Part shown: positions 6,507 through 14,028 of the stretch, piece after piece
How the letters are laid out: every line of letters starts with the position of its first letter
How positions within the stretch are numbered: the first letter of the stretch is position 1
Assembly (NCBI GenBank): GCA_964553035.1
Contig: CAZKJH010000072.1
Span: forward strand, 1-19,451
Reading direction: 5' to 3'
Origin: JBBQIY01 sp964553035
GTDB lineage: Bacteria; Verrucomicrobiota; Kiritimatiellia; RFP12; UBA3636
DNA length: 19,451 nt
The notes under the pieces: generated by a model
The model's database searches: none
The model's input: only the letters and a program-made list of their open reading frames with translations
Told to the model about the DNA's origin: nothing
Translations under genes and position numbers: made by a program

Positions 6507-8342
6507 ATGCTTTCGAGCAAAACAACCTTGTGGCTCTTCATTCTCCTTGCCTTGGTCTCGGCCGCTGCGTGGTTCGAGAAGCGGTACCTTCCGTCTGGCG
6601 GCTTCGGCGCGATGCCATCTTCCATTATTTCGACTGAAATAACCCGTACTGATCAGATCACCATCGAAACCACCAACACCACGATCAAATGTTCGCGGCA
6701 CCAAAATCAATGGGAGATCGAAGCACCCGTTCGGTGTAGGGCTGATTCAAGCCGAATCGATTTCGTCCTCGCGATGATCGCTCGTACACCTCCGCACGAC
6801 CGCGTTTCTCCACGACAGAGGAAAAATCGTGGCTTGGGCCTTGATGACTATGGCCTCATCAGCCCAAAAGCAGTCGTCTCACTAGCAGGACGCGACGGCA
6901 CGTCAACCCTGCGCATGGGTGCTGACACGCCATCGGGCGACGGCGTATTCGTCATGGCTTCTGGCTCATACGATGTCTATGTTGTCGACAGAAAACTCCT
7001 AGATCTGCTGCCGACATCTGCCGAGGACTTTCGAGACCGCGCACTCGTCCCAGCCTCCCAAGACATTGTTGGGATCGAAATACGACAACCTGGTAAGGGC
7101 ATCGTCAATCTCGTAAAAACAGCCTCGAGCTGGAACATGACAAGTCCCTTCGAGATTAGTGCCTCCATACCAGCCGTCAATGCACTCCTCGGATCCCTGT
7201 CAAATGCAACCATCAAAAAGTTCGTCTGGACTTCATCGAAGGGGCAGACAGATGACGAGCTACTTAGAGATGCCAGCACCTCACTAGGGATTTCCGCAGA
7301 CGAATCCAAACTGGTTGCAACCATCAATTTCGAAAATGGATCGAATGCGAACTTCAGTTTCGGAAGTCTTGACCCCGACTCGCCAGATTCAATCTTTGTC
7401 GTGTCGTCACTCGACAACAGTATTTTCACCGTTGACAACGTTATCATCGATGCGTTGCAAATGGACGCCAACGTCCTCCGCGAACGCCGCATTTTCCCAC
7501 TACTCGCTTCCGAAGTGATCTCGATCTCCTGCAACAGCGCGGACACCTCGTTCGCCATGCGCCTCAACAATACCCTCACGGCATGGACGATCTCACGTCC
7601 ATCCGTGCAGCCTACGGATCAGAAGGCTGCTGCGCAATTCCTCGAAGAACTCCTTCGCATCGAAGATCAAAACGTTACAACCCTGTCAGAGGAAGAAGGA
7701 CAAACTCTTGAGAAGGGTGGAATCGAAACCGTTAAGATTGAAATCACACCCGTTCCGCCGCTTGAAATCATAACAGCATTTGCAACCATCAAACGTGACG
7801 CTGACGGGAAACCTGTTACGTTCGGAATCGCCGTTCCTGAAAAAAAACTCCGTCATCTGATTCCTACAGATAGCCTCCCAACAAACTTCCTCGAATCCGC
7901 CTGGTTCGCCTCAATGCGCGACAAAACAATTCTATCGATCCCAACAGAAATGCTCTCCGCTATCACACGCTGCGTAGAATCCCACGAAGAAACCGCCATT
8001 CTCGACCGTGATGGTAAATGGTTCTCCGCAAAACCACTCCCCTTAGCCGCTAACAAGGCTTCACTCGAAGCCCTCGCCACTCTATTTACCAACTTCAAAG
8101 CGCTACGCGTCGCTACCCTGTTCTCACCAGATACCAACGGCTACGGCCTCAACCCAGCATCAACCGAATTCATCATCACAACAAAAATTCCTGAATCCCC
8201 TGTCGTGATCGTGCTCATCGGCAACACGCTCGCCGATGGCTCCGCCTACGTCAAAGTCAAAGGTCGCGATGCCGTTTTCATCGCATCCCCAGAGGATGTC
8301 ACCGTACTCTCAAATGCCCTGACCACGAATCCCCTCAAATAG
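6507..8342 (+). CDS. DUF4340 membrane-anchored protein
   Basis: A 611-residue protein with one N-terminal membrane helix (residues about 7-23) and a large, probably periplasmic, beta-rich region. The early part shows the DUF4340 pattern: a Trp-containing WEIEAPV, then a variable helix, LDDYGLISPKAVVSL (around 112-126), a MGADTPSGDGVFV strand and a FRDRAL block. The pattern recurs less clearly further on (AISLGISADESKLV-like and NGYGLNPASTEF near the end), suggesting two or three repeats of the same unit. In other bacteria DUF4340 proteins often accompany GldG/GldA-type ABC exporters. No such exporter is present here, and the gene instead follows lspA by 5 bases. Its function is unknown; a cell-envelope role is inferred from the anchor and the neighbour. 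Confidence 0.8.
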   Translation: MLSSKTTLWLFILLALVSAAAWFEKRYLPSGGFGAMPSSIISTEITRTDQITIETTNTTIKCSRHQNQWEIEAPVRCRADSSRIDFVLAMIARTPPHDRVSPRQRKNRGLGLDDYGLISPKAVVSLAGRDGTSTLRMGADTPSGDGVFVMASGSYDVYVVDRKLLDLLPTSAEDFRDRALVPASQDIVGIEIRQPGKGIVNLVKTASSWNMTSPFEISASIPAVNALLGSLSNATIKKFVWTSSKGQTDDELLRDASTSLGISADESKLVATINFENGSNANFSFGSLDPDSPDSIFVVSSLDNSIFTVDNVIIDALQMDANVLRERRIFPLLASEVISISCNSADTSFAMRLNNTLTAWTISRPSVQPTDQKAAAQFLEELLRIEDQNVTTLSEEEGQTLEKGGIETVKIEITPVPPLEIITAFATIKRDADGKPVTFGIAVPEKKLRHLIPTDSLPTNFLESAWFASMRDKTILSIPTEMLSAITRCVESHEETAILDRDGKWFSAKPLPLAANKASLEALATLFTNFKALRVATLFSPDTNGYGLNPASTEFIITTKIPESPVVIVLIGNTLADGSAYVKVKGRDAVFIASPEDVTVLSNALTTNPLK

Positions 8343-8355
8343 CGATTGAGCACTT

Positions 8356-8384
8356 TTGACTTACCGCGCTGCTTTTGATACGAT
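8356..8384 (+). promoter_or_regulatory. Sigma-70-type promoter for metG
   Basis: TTGACT (8356-8361), a 17-base spacer, then TACGAT (8379-8384). Transcription would start near 8391, giving a leader of about 35 bases before the metG ATG at 8427. It begins 14 bases past the end of the DUF4340 gene, so metG can be expressed independently. Confidence 0.65.
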
Positions 8385-8426
8385 TGTATACGCTTTTCAA
8401 CGTTGTCAGAATACAGGATTCCCACT

Positions 8427-10448
8427 ATGCAAAATCGCCGCATCGTCGTCACCGCAGCCCTTCCGTACGCCAATGGAGACATCCATCTCGGTCATCTGGT
8501 CGAATACCTCCAGACCGATTTTTGGGTGCGCTTCCAAAAGATGCGTGGGAACGAATGCCTCTATATGTGCGCCGACGACACCCACGGCACACCCATCATG
8601 ATCCGCGCCCGCAAGGACGGAATCACGCCAGAAGCATTGATCGAAGCCAGCTACGCGCGCCATACGAAAGATTTTGCCGAATTCCAAATCGAATTCGATA
8701 ATTTTTACACCACGAATTCTCCGGAAAACCGCGATTTCTGCAACACGATCTTTAAAAGTCTCGAGAAGAACGGCGCACTCTACTGCAAGGATATTCCACA
8801 GCTCTACTGCCCGGTCGACAAGATGTTCCTCCCCGACCGTTTTGTTCGCGGCACCTGCCCCAAATGCGGTGCTCCAGACCAGTACGGCGATTCATGCGAG
8901 AAGTGCGGTGCCACCTATGCTCCCATCGAAATGAAAGATGCCCACTGCGCCGTCTGCGGCAAAGCCAAACCCGAAAAACGCAACAGCGAGCACATCTTCT
9001 TCGACCTCGACCAGTTTCGCAACTATCTCAAGGATTGGCTCTCCAAGCACGTCGCAACCGACGTCGCCAACAAGCTTCTCGAATGGTTCTCCGACGATGC
9101 CAAACTCCTACCCTGGGATATTTCGCGCGATGCCCCGTACTTCGGATTCGAAATCCCCGACCACCCCGGCAAGTTCTTCTACGTCTGGCTCGACGCCCCC
9201 GTCGGCTACATGGCTTCGCTTCTCAACTGGTGTCTCAAAAACGGTGAAAAATTCGACCGCTGGTGGAACAACCCCGATGCCGAACTGTATCACTTCATCG
9301 GCAAAGACATCGTACGCTTCCACTGCCTCTTCTGGCCCGCCATGCTGCACGCCTCCGACTTCAAGGGCCCGGACCAAGTTTTCGTCCACGGCTTTCTAAC
9401 GGTCAACGGAGAAAAAATGAGCAAGTCACGTGGCACGTTCATTAATGCCCGGACCTATCTCGATCACCTCGATCCAGCCTTTCTCCGCTACTACTACGCC
9501 TGCAAGATCAACAACACGACAGACGATGTAGACCTCAGCCTCGACGACTTCTCGCAACGCGTCAACAGCGACCTCGTGGGCAAGATAACCAACCTCGCCT
9601 CCCGCGGCGCACAGATGCTTCACAAGAGCCTCGATGGAACCCTGGGCGAAATGGACGAAGCAGGTAAAGCCCTCGTTGAAGCCTCTCGCGCAAAAGCCGA
9701 CATCATCGCAGAACACTACGAAGCTCGCCGTTTCTCACAGGTTCCCGTGGAGGTCTGTAAACTCGCCGATGCTGCGAACGAATACTTCGATGCAGCACAG
9801 CCTTGGAAGACCATCAAGACCGATGCTGAGTCCACGCGCAAGGTTCTCACCACGATTCTCAACCTCTTCCGCCTCATTACCATCTACATGAAGCCCATCC
9901 TTCCACTCTACGCCACGAAGGTCGAAAAGCTCTTCCTGGAAGATCCCTACACCTGGGAGTCGCTGAAGACCGTTCTCGAAAACCGACCCGTCGCCCCATA
10001 TGAATATCTCGCCGTCCGCGTTCTACCCGAACAGGTCGCAGGGATGGTGGATGCCTCTAAACCCGCTGAGCCGGAAGTACCGGTGGTCGCTGAACCCGTC
10101 CTCGAACCGTTGAAGACGGAGATCGAAATCGGTGCCTTCGCCGCGTCCGACATGCGTGTCGCGCTTGTCGAAAACGCCACGACCGTAGAAGGTTCCGATA
10201 AGTTGATACAGCTTACACTCAGCCTCGGTCCGCTCGGCACGCGCAACGTCTTCTCGGGCATCCGCGCCTCCTACCCTGATCCGACGGTGCTTAACGGCAA
10301 ACTTGTGGTACTCCTCGCCAACCTCAAGCCCCGCAAGATGCGCTTCGGCATCTCCGAAGGCATGGTGCTCTCCGCGGGCTCCGACAGCTCAAAACTCTGC
10401 GTCATCTCCCCCGCCGGGAACGCCAAGCCCGGCGACCCCATCGGGTAA
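8427..10448 (+). CDS. metG: Methionyl-tRNA synthetase
   Basis: Charges tRNA-Met with methionine using ATP. Class I catalytic signatures are clear: the HIGH-type PYANGDIHLGH (residues 13-23) and KMSKS (330-334). The connective insert has zinc knuckles C144-x2-C147 and C157-x2-C160, and a further CxxC at 174-177. The helical anticodon-binding domain follows, and from about residue 565 there is a C-terminal EMAP/Trbp111-like tRNA-binding domain, so this is the full dimeric type of 673 residues. I chose ATG 8427 because AGGA (8415-8418) lies eight bases upstream and the product then begins with the family's usual MQNRRIVVTAALPY; an in-frame TTG at 8403 adds eight residues of no family likeness. 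It has its own promoter upstream and a hairpin-rich gap downstream. Confidence 0.98.
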   Translation: MQNRRIVVTAALPYANGDIHLGHLVEYLQTDFWVRFQKMRGNECLYMCADDTHGTPIMIRARKDGITPEALIEASYARHTKDFAEFQIEFDNFYTTNSPENRDFCNTIFKSLEKNGALYCKDIPQLYCPVDKMFLPDRFVRGTCPKCGAPDQYGDSCEKCGATYAPIEMKDAHCAVCGKAKPEKRNSEHIFFDLDQFRNYLKDWLSKHVATDVANKLLEWFSDDAKLLPWDISRDAPYFGFEIPDHPGKFFYVWLDAPVGYMASLLNWCLKNGEKFDRWWNNPDAELYHFIGKDIVRFHCLFWPAMLHASDFKGPDQVFVHGFLTVNGEKMSKSRGTFINARTYLDHLDPAFLRYYYACKINNTTDDVDLSLDDFSQRVNSDLVGKITNLASRGAQMLHKSLDGTLGEMDEAGKALVEASRAKADIIAEHYEARRFSQVPVEVCKLADAANEYFDAAQPWKTIKTDAESTRKVLTTILNLFRLITIYMKPILPLYATKVEKLFLEDPYTWESLKTVLENRPVAPYEYLAVRVLPEQVAGMVDASKPAEPEVPVVAEPVLEPLKTEIEIGAFAASDMRVALVENATTVEGSDKLIQLTLSLGPLGTRNVFSGIRASYPDPTVLNGKLVVLLANLKPRKMRFGISEGMVLSAGSDSSKLCVISPAGNAKPGDPIG

Positions 10449-10730
10449 CCGTGCCGGCAAGCTGCCTTTCGTCCCGACTTGATTCGGGGCGCTGTCTCAG
10501 GTAGACGCGGCGTCCTCGCCGCGCCTCGTAGGGCAAGCAGACGCTTGCCCCTCCCCGAATTCGTGAAACCCGACATTTTTACTTCTCAAATTGGTTGCAG
10601 AATCGAAATACCGTTGAGTTTCTTGGCGTATCGCAGCACGACCGACTTCTCAAACTCAACGCCACCGCCATCCAGCAAATACAGACTCTCAAGGATTTTC
10701 GCAGAAAAACACTCCTAAAATTTAAGAACC
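10449..10730. other. Intergenic stretch with hairpins and an inverted repeat, no supported gene
   Basis: The 282 bases between metG and the RNA methyltransferase gene hold the double hairpin at 10506-10550 and a 9-base inverted repeat, GTTGAGTTT (10613-10621) with AAACTCAAC (10652-10660). Short open frames on both strands (for example a 42-codon one, 10586-10714 minus) read like protein fragments but lack starts and ribosome sites. They may be remnants of a decayed gene. I see no convincing terminator with a T-run. Confidence 0.5.
10506..10550. repeat. Pair of perfect hairpins (REP-like)
   Basis: The first hairpin is CGCGGCG (10506-10512), loop TCCT, CGCCGCG (10517-10523). The second is GGGCAAGC (10531-10538), loop AGAC, GCTTGCCC (10543-10550). 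Both stems are perfect with four-base loops, seven bases apart, 57 bases after the metG stop codon. Neither is followed by a T-run, so a dispersed REP-type palindrome or an mRNA 3'-end stabiliser is more likely than a classical terminator. Confidence 0.7.
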
Positions 10731-11495
10731 ATGCCAGATACCCCCGAAACAACTCGCAATTGGAAAGTCGCCCTGCGCTTGCTGCGACAGATTGCGGCAT
10801 TGCCGGAAGATGCTTCTGCACGAATTGGCAGGCTCAACGAGGCACATGATTTCTTTGCTGGATCGGGTGTCGAGCGCCTTCAAAAGCTGGCCCGTCTTCT
10901 GGTGCCGGGGATGACGGACAAGCAACTGCTCTGCGTTCTCGTGCCGGTGGAGCGGGTCGCCGCACGCGAACGCATCACCGATGCCGATATGGGTATTACC
11001 TCACACGACTCCTGCGCCGTCGGACCCGCTACCTTCCCGCTCATCGTGGTAGCCGATAATATCCGCTCGGCGGTCAACATCGGCGGCCTGTTCAGAACCG
11101 TTGAGTTCCTCGGCGCAGAGGCCTTGTGGCTGTGTGGGTACTCTGCCACGCCGGAGCATCCGCACGTGGCACGGTCTGCCATGGGTGCGGAGAAGATAGT
11201 CCCGTGGCGCTGGTTCGAAAACATCCGTGATGCTCTGACAGAACTTCATCAAAACGGCATTCACCTCTACGCACTCGAAACCATTGAGTGGGCGCAGGAT
11301 GTGACTGCGTGTGCCTATAAATTCCCCGCTGCCTTGATCGTAGGCAACGAACGCTTTGGTCTCGATCCCGAAATCGTCGAAATGGTAGATGAGGCCGTGA
11401 TTATTCAAGCGCGTGGAATCAAAAACTCCCTCAATGTCGTATCGGCTCTGGCGATCGCAGGGCATGTCGTACGGGGGGACTACGACAAAAGATGA
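10731..11495 (+). CDS. SpoU/TrmH-family RNA 2'-O-methyltransferase
   Basis: SAM-dependent ribose methyltransferase of the SPOUT class acting on tRNA or rRNA. The three trefoil-knot motifs are present: motif 1 with N110 and R122 (NIRSAVNIGGLFRTVEFLGA), motif 2 ALIVGNERFGLDPE with N206 and E207, and motif 3 IKNSLNVVSALAIAGH (229-244). The region before residue 100 is a helical extension that I do not recognise and may bind the RNA substrate. The 254-residue length is normal for the family. No strong ribosome site is visible before the ATG. Its stop overlaps the start of the HD-domain gene by four bases (ATGA), so the two are translationally coupled. The exact target nucleotide cannot be assigned. 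Confidence 0.92.
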   Translation: MPDTPETTRNWKVALRLLRQIAALPEDASARIGRLNEAHDFFAGSGVERLQKLARLLVPGMTDKQLLCVLVPVERVAARERITDADMGITSHDSCAVGPATFPLIVVADNIRSAVNIGGLFRTVEFLGAEALWLCGYSATPEHPHVARSAMGAEKIVPWRWFENIRDALTELHQNGIHLYALETIEWAQDVTACAYKFPAALIVGNERFGLDPEIVEMVDEAVIIQARGIKNSLNVVSALAIAGHVVRGDYDKR

Positions 11496-12109
11496 ATAGT
11501 GATGCCATCAAGAAGCGAACGGTCGAAATTATGGCCGACACCATCGAACTTCCTTACGAGCCCGGATATCGACTCCACCATGGAGCGCGGACTGCAACCC
11601 TCTGTATGGAGATTGCCGATACCGAGGGACTTACTGTCGACCGCGAAGCACTCGCGCTCGGTGCGCTAATGCACGACATCGGTAAATCCAGTTGCTCACT
11701 TGGCGAGTCGCACGGCGTCAAGGGAGCCCAGATGGTAAAGGAGCTGTTTGCCGACTTGATGACACCCGATGAATTGGCGAAGGTTGCGGAAATTGTGGAG
11801 CACCATTATGAGCGCCCCAACAGCAAATGGTTTGCAAGCAAAGCAAAACCCTTGTGGAGTACCGAAATCTTAATCATGCAGGATGCCGACATCCTCGATC
11901 ATTTTGGCATTCCCGGAATATGGTTATCCATGCACTGGGCTGTGCAGAAAAAGTTCTCGCCTGCCATTGCTCGTCAAGAATGGTTTGATGCCCCACGCAT
12001 GGTGACGTGGCGTAACGAGGCAAGACGCTCGCTCAACTTCGAAAGCTCCCGCCTCAACCTCGAATTACGGCTCGCCGAAATGAATGCTTTTTTTCAAAGA
12101 CTCGTTTAA
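11492..12109 (+). CDS. HD-domain metal-dependent phosphohydrolase
   Basis: Probable nucleotide or phosphoester hydrolase of the HD superfamily. The metal-binding set is complete: a His in RLHHGA (29/30), His61-Asp62 in LMHDIGK, His104/105 in VEHHYERP, and an Asp in MQDADILDHFG (131-135). At 205 residues it is a single HD domain with a short C-terminal helical part and no added (p)ppGpp-synthetase or sensor domain. It overlaps the methyltransferase gene by four bases and is followed by exonuclease III after three bases. The neighbourhood suggests nucleotide housekeeping, but the substrate is unknown. Confidence 0.9.
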   Translation: MNSDAIKKRTVEIMADTIELPYEPGYRLHHGARTATLCMEIADTEGLTVDREALALGALMHDIGKSSCSLGESHGVKGAQMVKELFADLMTPDELAKVAEIVEHHYERPNSKWFASKAKPLWSTEILIMQDADILDHFGIPGIWLSMHWAVQKKFSPAIARQEWFDAPRMVTWRNEARRSLNFESSRLNLELRLAEMNAFFQRLV

Positions 12110-12112
12110 CCT

Positions 12113-12895
12113 ATGAAACTCATCTCTTGGAACGTCAACGGAATCCGGGCGGTTGCCCAAAAAGGCTTCGAAGCCTTTCTTCTAGAGAATCAACCAGACA
12201 TCATCTGCCTACAGGAAACCAAAGTGCATAATGATGACCTGCCGCCTTCGATTGCTGAAATCGGCGCAGCGGCAGGCTATCGTGGATACTGGAATGGTGC
12301 CGTGCGAAAGGGCTACAGCGGCACCGCCACGCTGACCCGAATTCAACCGATAACTTACGAAACTCGGATTGGGGACGAGCGCTTCGATTGCGAAGGCCGG
12401 TTTCAGTTTATGGAATTCCCGAACTTCTTCCTCATCAACACCTACATTCCCAATGTGAAAAGCGATTTATCACGTCTCGTTGAGCGCCAAGAGTTCGATC
12501 AACTGCTTCTCCAAAAAATTAAAGCCCTCGACGTGATCAAACCCGTCATTATCTGTGGCGACATGAACGTCGCCCACAACCCCATCGACCTCGCCCGCCC
12601 CAAATTCAATGAGGGTAGTGCGGGCTATACGATCGAAGAGCGGCAGGGCATGACAAATTATATCAACGCGAATCTGGTTGATACCTTCCGCACCCTGAAT
12701 CCCGAAAAAGAGCAGTATTCCTGGTGGAGCTATCGGGGTGGCGCGAGAGAGAACAATGTCGGCTGGAGAATTGACTACTTTCTCGCTACCCACACACTGC
12801 TACCGATGATTCAATCCGCCACCATCCATGATCAGGTCACCGGATCCGACCACTGTCCCGTCGAACTCTGCATCAACACACAAAGAAAGTACTAG
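12113..12895 (+). CDS. xthA: Exodeoxyribonuclease III (AP endonuclease)
   Basis: Base-excision repair enzyme that cuts DNA 5' of abasic sites and has 3'-5' exonuclease activity. The 260-residue product is full length and has all blocks of the exonuclease/endonuclease/phosphatase fold: SWNVNGIRA with Asn7 and Asn9, LQETK with the metal ligand Glu35, NTYIPN with Tyr111, ICGDMNVAH with Asp150 and Asn152, GWRIDYFL with Asp221, and GSDHCPV with Asp246 and the catalytic His247. The start is three bases after the stop of the HD gene, within the same operon. Identification is secure; the symbol follows the common bacterial name. Confidence 0.96.
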   Translation: MKLISWNVNGIRAVAQKGFEAFLLENQPDIICLQETKVHNDDLPPSIAEIGAAAGYRGYWNGAVRKGYSGTATLTRIQPITYETRIGDERFDCEGRFQFMEFPNFFLINTYIPNVKSDLSRLVERQEFDQLLLQKIKALDVIKPVIICGDMNVAHNPIDLARPKFNEGSAGYTIEERQGMTNYINANLVDTFRTLNPEKEQYSWWSYRGGARENNVGWRIDYFLATHTLLPMIQSATIHDQVTGSDHCPVELCINTQRKY

Positions 12896-12899
12896 TACT

Positions 12900-14012
12900 A
12901 TGTCGGACAAAAATATTCGCCAATACGGTAGCTTGCAGAATTGTCGCGTGAGATTCGAGAAAGAAAAAAAAGGACATGTTGCCTTTATCGGCGGATCCAT
13001 CACTGAAATGGACGGCTACAGGCCGATGATGATCAAGATCTTGCAGTCTCGTTTTCCAAACAGTGAGTTCACATTCACTTCAGCAGGCATTGCATCCACC
13101 TGCTCCACTACCGGCGCTTTCCGTCTGGATGATCATGTTCTATCAAAAGGTCCAGTTGACCTCTTGTTTGTAGAGTTTGCGGTCAACGATGATCAGGATG
13201 CCACTCATGCAGCACGGGAATGCCTTCGCGGCATGGAAGGTATTGTGCGTCATACCCGTACACATAACCCAAATACTGACATTATTATGACTTTCTTTGT
13301 CAATCCAAACCTGCTCGACAAGTGGAGTGCCGGCAAAGAGACAATTCCTTCAAAGGCACATGCCAGGGTCGCAAGATATTATGGCGTTTCTGTAATACAT
13401 CTCGGCATGGAGCTGGCTGATCAAATCAAGGCGGAATCGTTCAGTTGGGAAATGTTTGGAGGCGTACATCCAGGAGAGCCGGGCAACAGGCTCTGCGCTA
13501 ACATGATTGAGCGTCTTATGGACATCAACTGGAAGGATAAAGCGACAGCCTCCAAAATGAAGGCTTACAAAATGCCGAAACCGCTTGATGAGAAAAGCTA
13601 CTATCGGGGGCGTTTCCTCGACAGCAGTAAGATCAAGCTAACCGCTGGCGTTACTCACAAGGTGCCTGACTGGAAAGTAATTCCAGGAGAATTTCGCGAT
13701 ACCTTCAAGGGCATGAAAATGATCTGCATGGATAAGCCCGGAGCTGAACTGAAAGTTGAATTCAAAGGTTCGGCCATCGGCGCATACGTTCTAGCCGGCC
13801 CAGACGCAGGAATAGTCGAAGCAAGTATTGACGACACTCCGGCAGGCAATTACAACCTCCTCCACAGATGCAGCAGCGGGCTGCATTATCCGCGGACAAT
13901 TCTATTTGCCTCTGACCTTGATGAAGGGAAACACGTTCTGACGCTGAAAGTAAGTGAAGAAACCAAATCAAAGGGGCACGCAATGCGAGTTCTGCATTTT
14001 ATAGCCAACTGA
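12900..14012 (+). CDS. SGNH/GDSL-type hydrolase with C-terminal beta domain
   Basis: Putative esterase, probably a carbohydrate deacetylase. Block I is FIGGSITE (29-36) with nucleophile Ser33. Block III is VEFAVND with Asn96 as the oxyanion residue. Block V is GGVHPGEPGN with His190. The Asp normally three residues before this His is Gly187, so the enzyme would rely on a Ser-His dyad or another acid. Residues about 215-370 form a second, beta-rich domain that I cannot name; it has strand patterns like the accessory domain of acetyl-xylan-esterase-like SGNH proteins. No signal peptide is visible. An upstream in-frame ATG at 12828 lies inside exonuclease III and would add 24 residues unlike the family; ATG 12900, four bases after that gene's stop, is preferred. 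It is fourth in the gene string. Confidence 0.82.
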   Translation: MSDKNIRQYGSLQNCRVRFEKEKKGHVAFIGGSITEMDGYRPMMIKILQSRFPNSEFTFTSAGIASTCSTTGAFRLDDHVLSKGPVDLLFVEFAVNDDQDATHAARECLRGMEGIVRHTRTHNPNTDIIMTFFVNPNLLDKWSAGKETIPSKAHARVARYYGVSVIHLGMELADQIKAESFSWEMFGGVHPGEPGNRLCANMIERLMDINWKDKATASKMKAYKMPKPLDEKSYYRGRFLDSSKIKLTAGVTHKVPDWKVIPGEFRDTFKGMKMICMDKPGAELKVEFKGSAIGAYVLAGPDAGIVEASIDDTPAGNYNLLHRCSSGLHYPRTILFASDLDEGKHVLTLKVSEETKSKGHAMRVLHFIAN

Positions 14013-14028
14013 TGAGGACAAGTATTTC

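Noticed and set aside
8403..8426. A TTG start giving a longer methionyl-tRNA synthetase
   Set aside because: It adds eight residues not seen in the family, while ATG 8427 has a well-spaced AGGA upstream.
10506..10550. A rho-independent terminator for metG
   Set aside because: The hairpins are perfect but neither is followed by a run of T on either strand. A terminator role cannot be excluded but is not supported.
12828..12899. An upstream ATG for the SGNH hydrolase
   Set aside because: It lies inside the exonuclease III gene and adds a Ser/Thr-rich stretch that is an out-of-frame reading of that gene. ATG 12900 fits the operon spacing.
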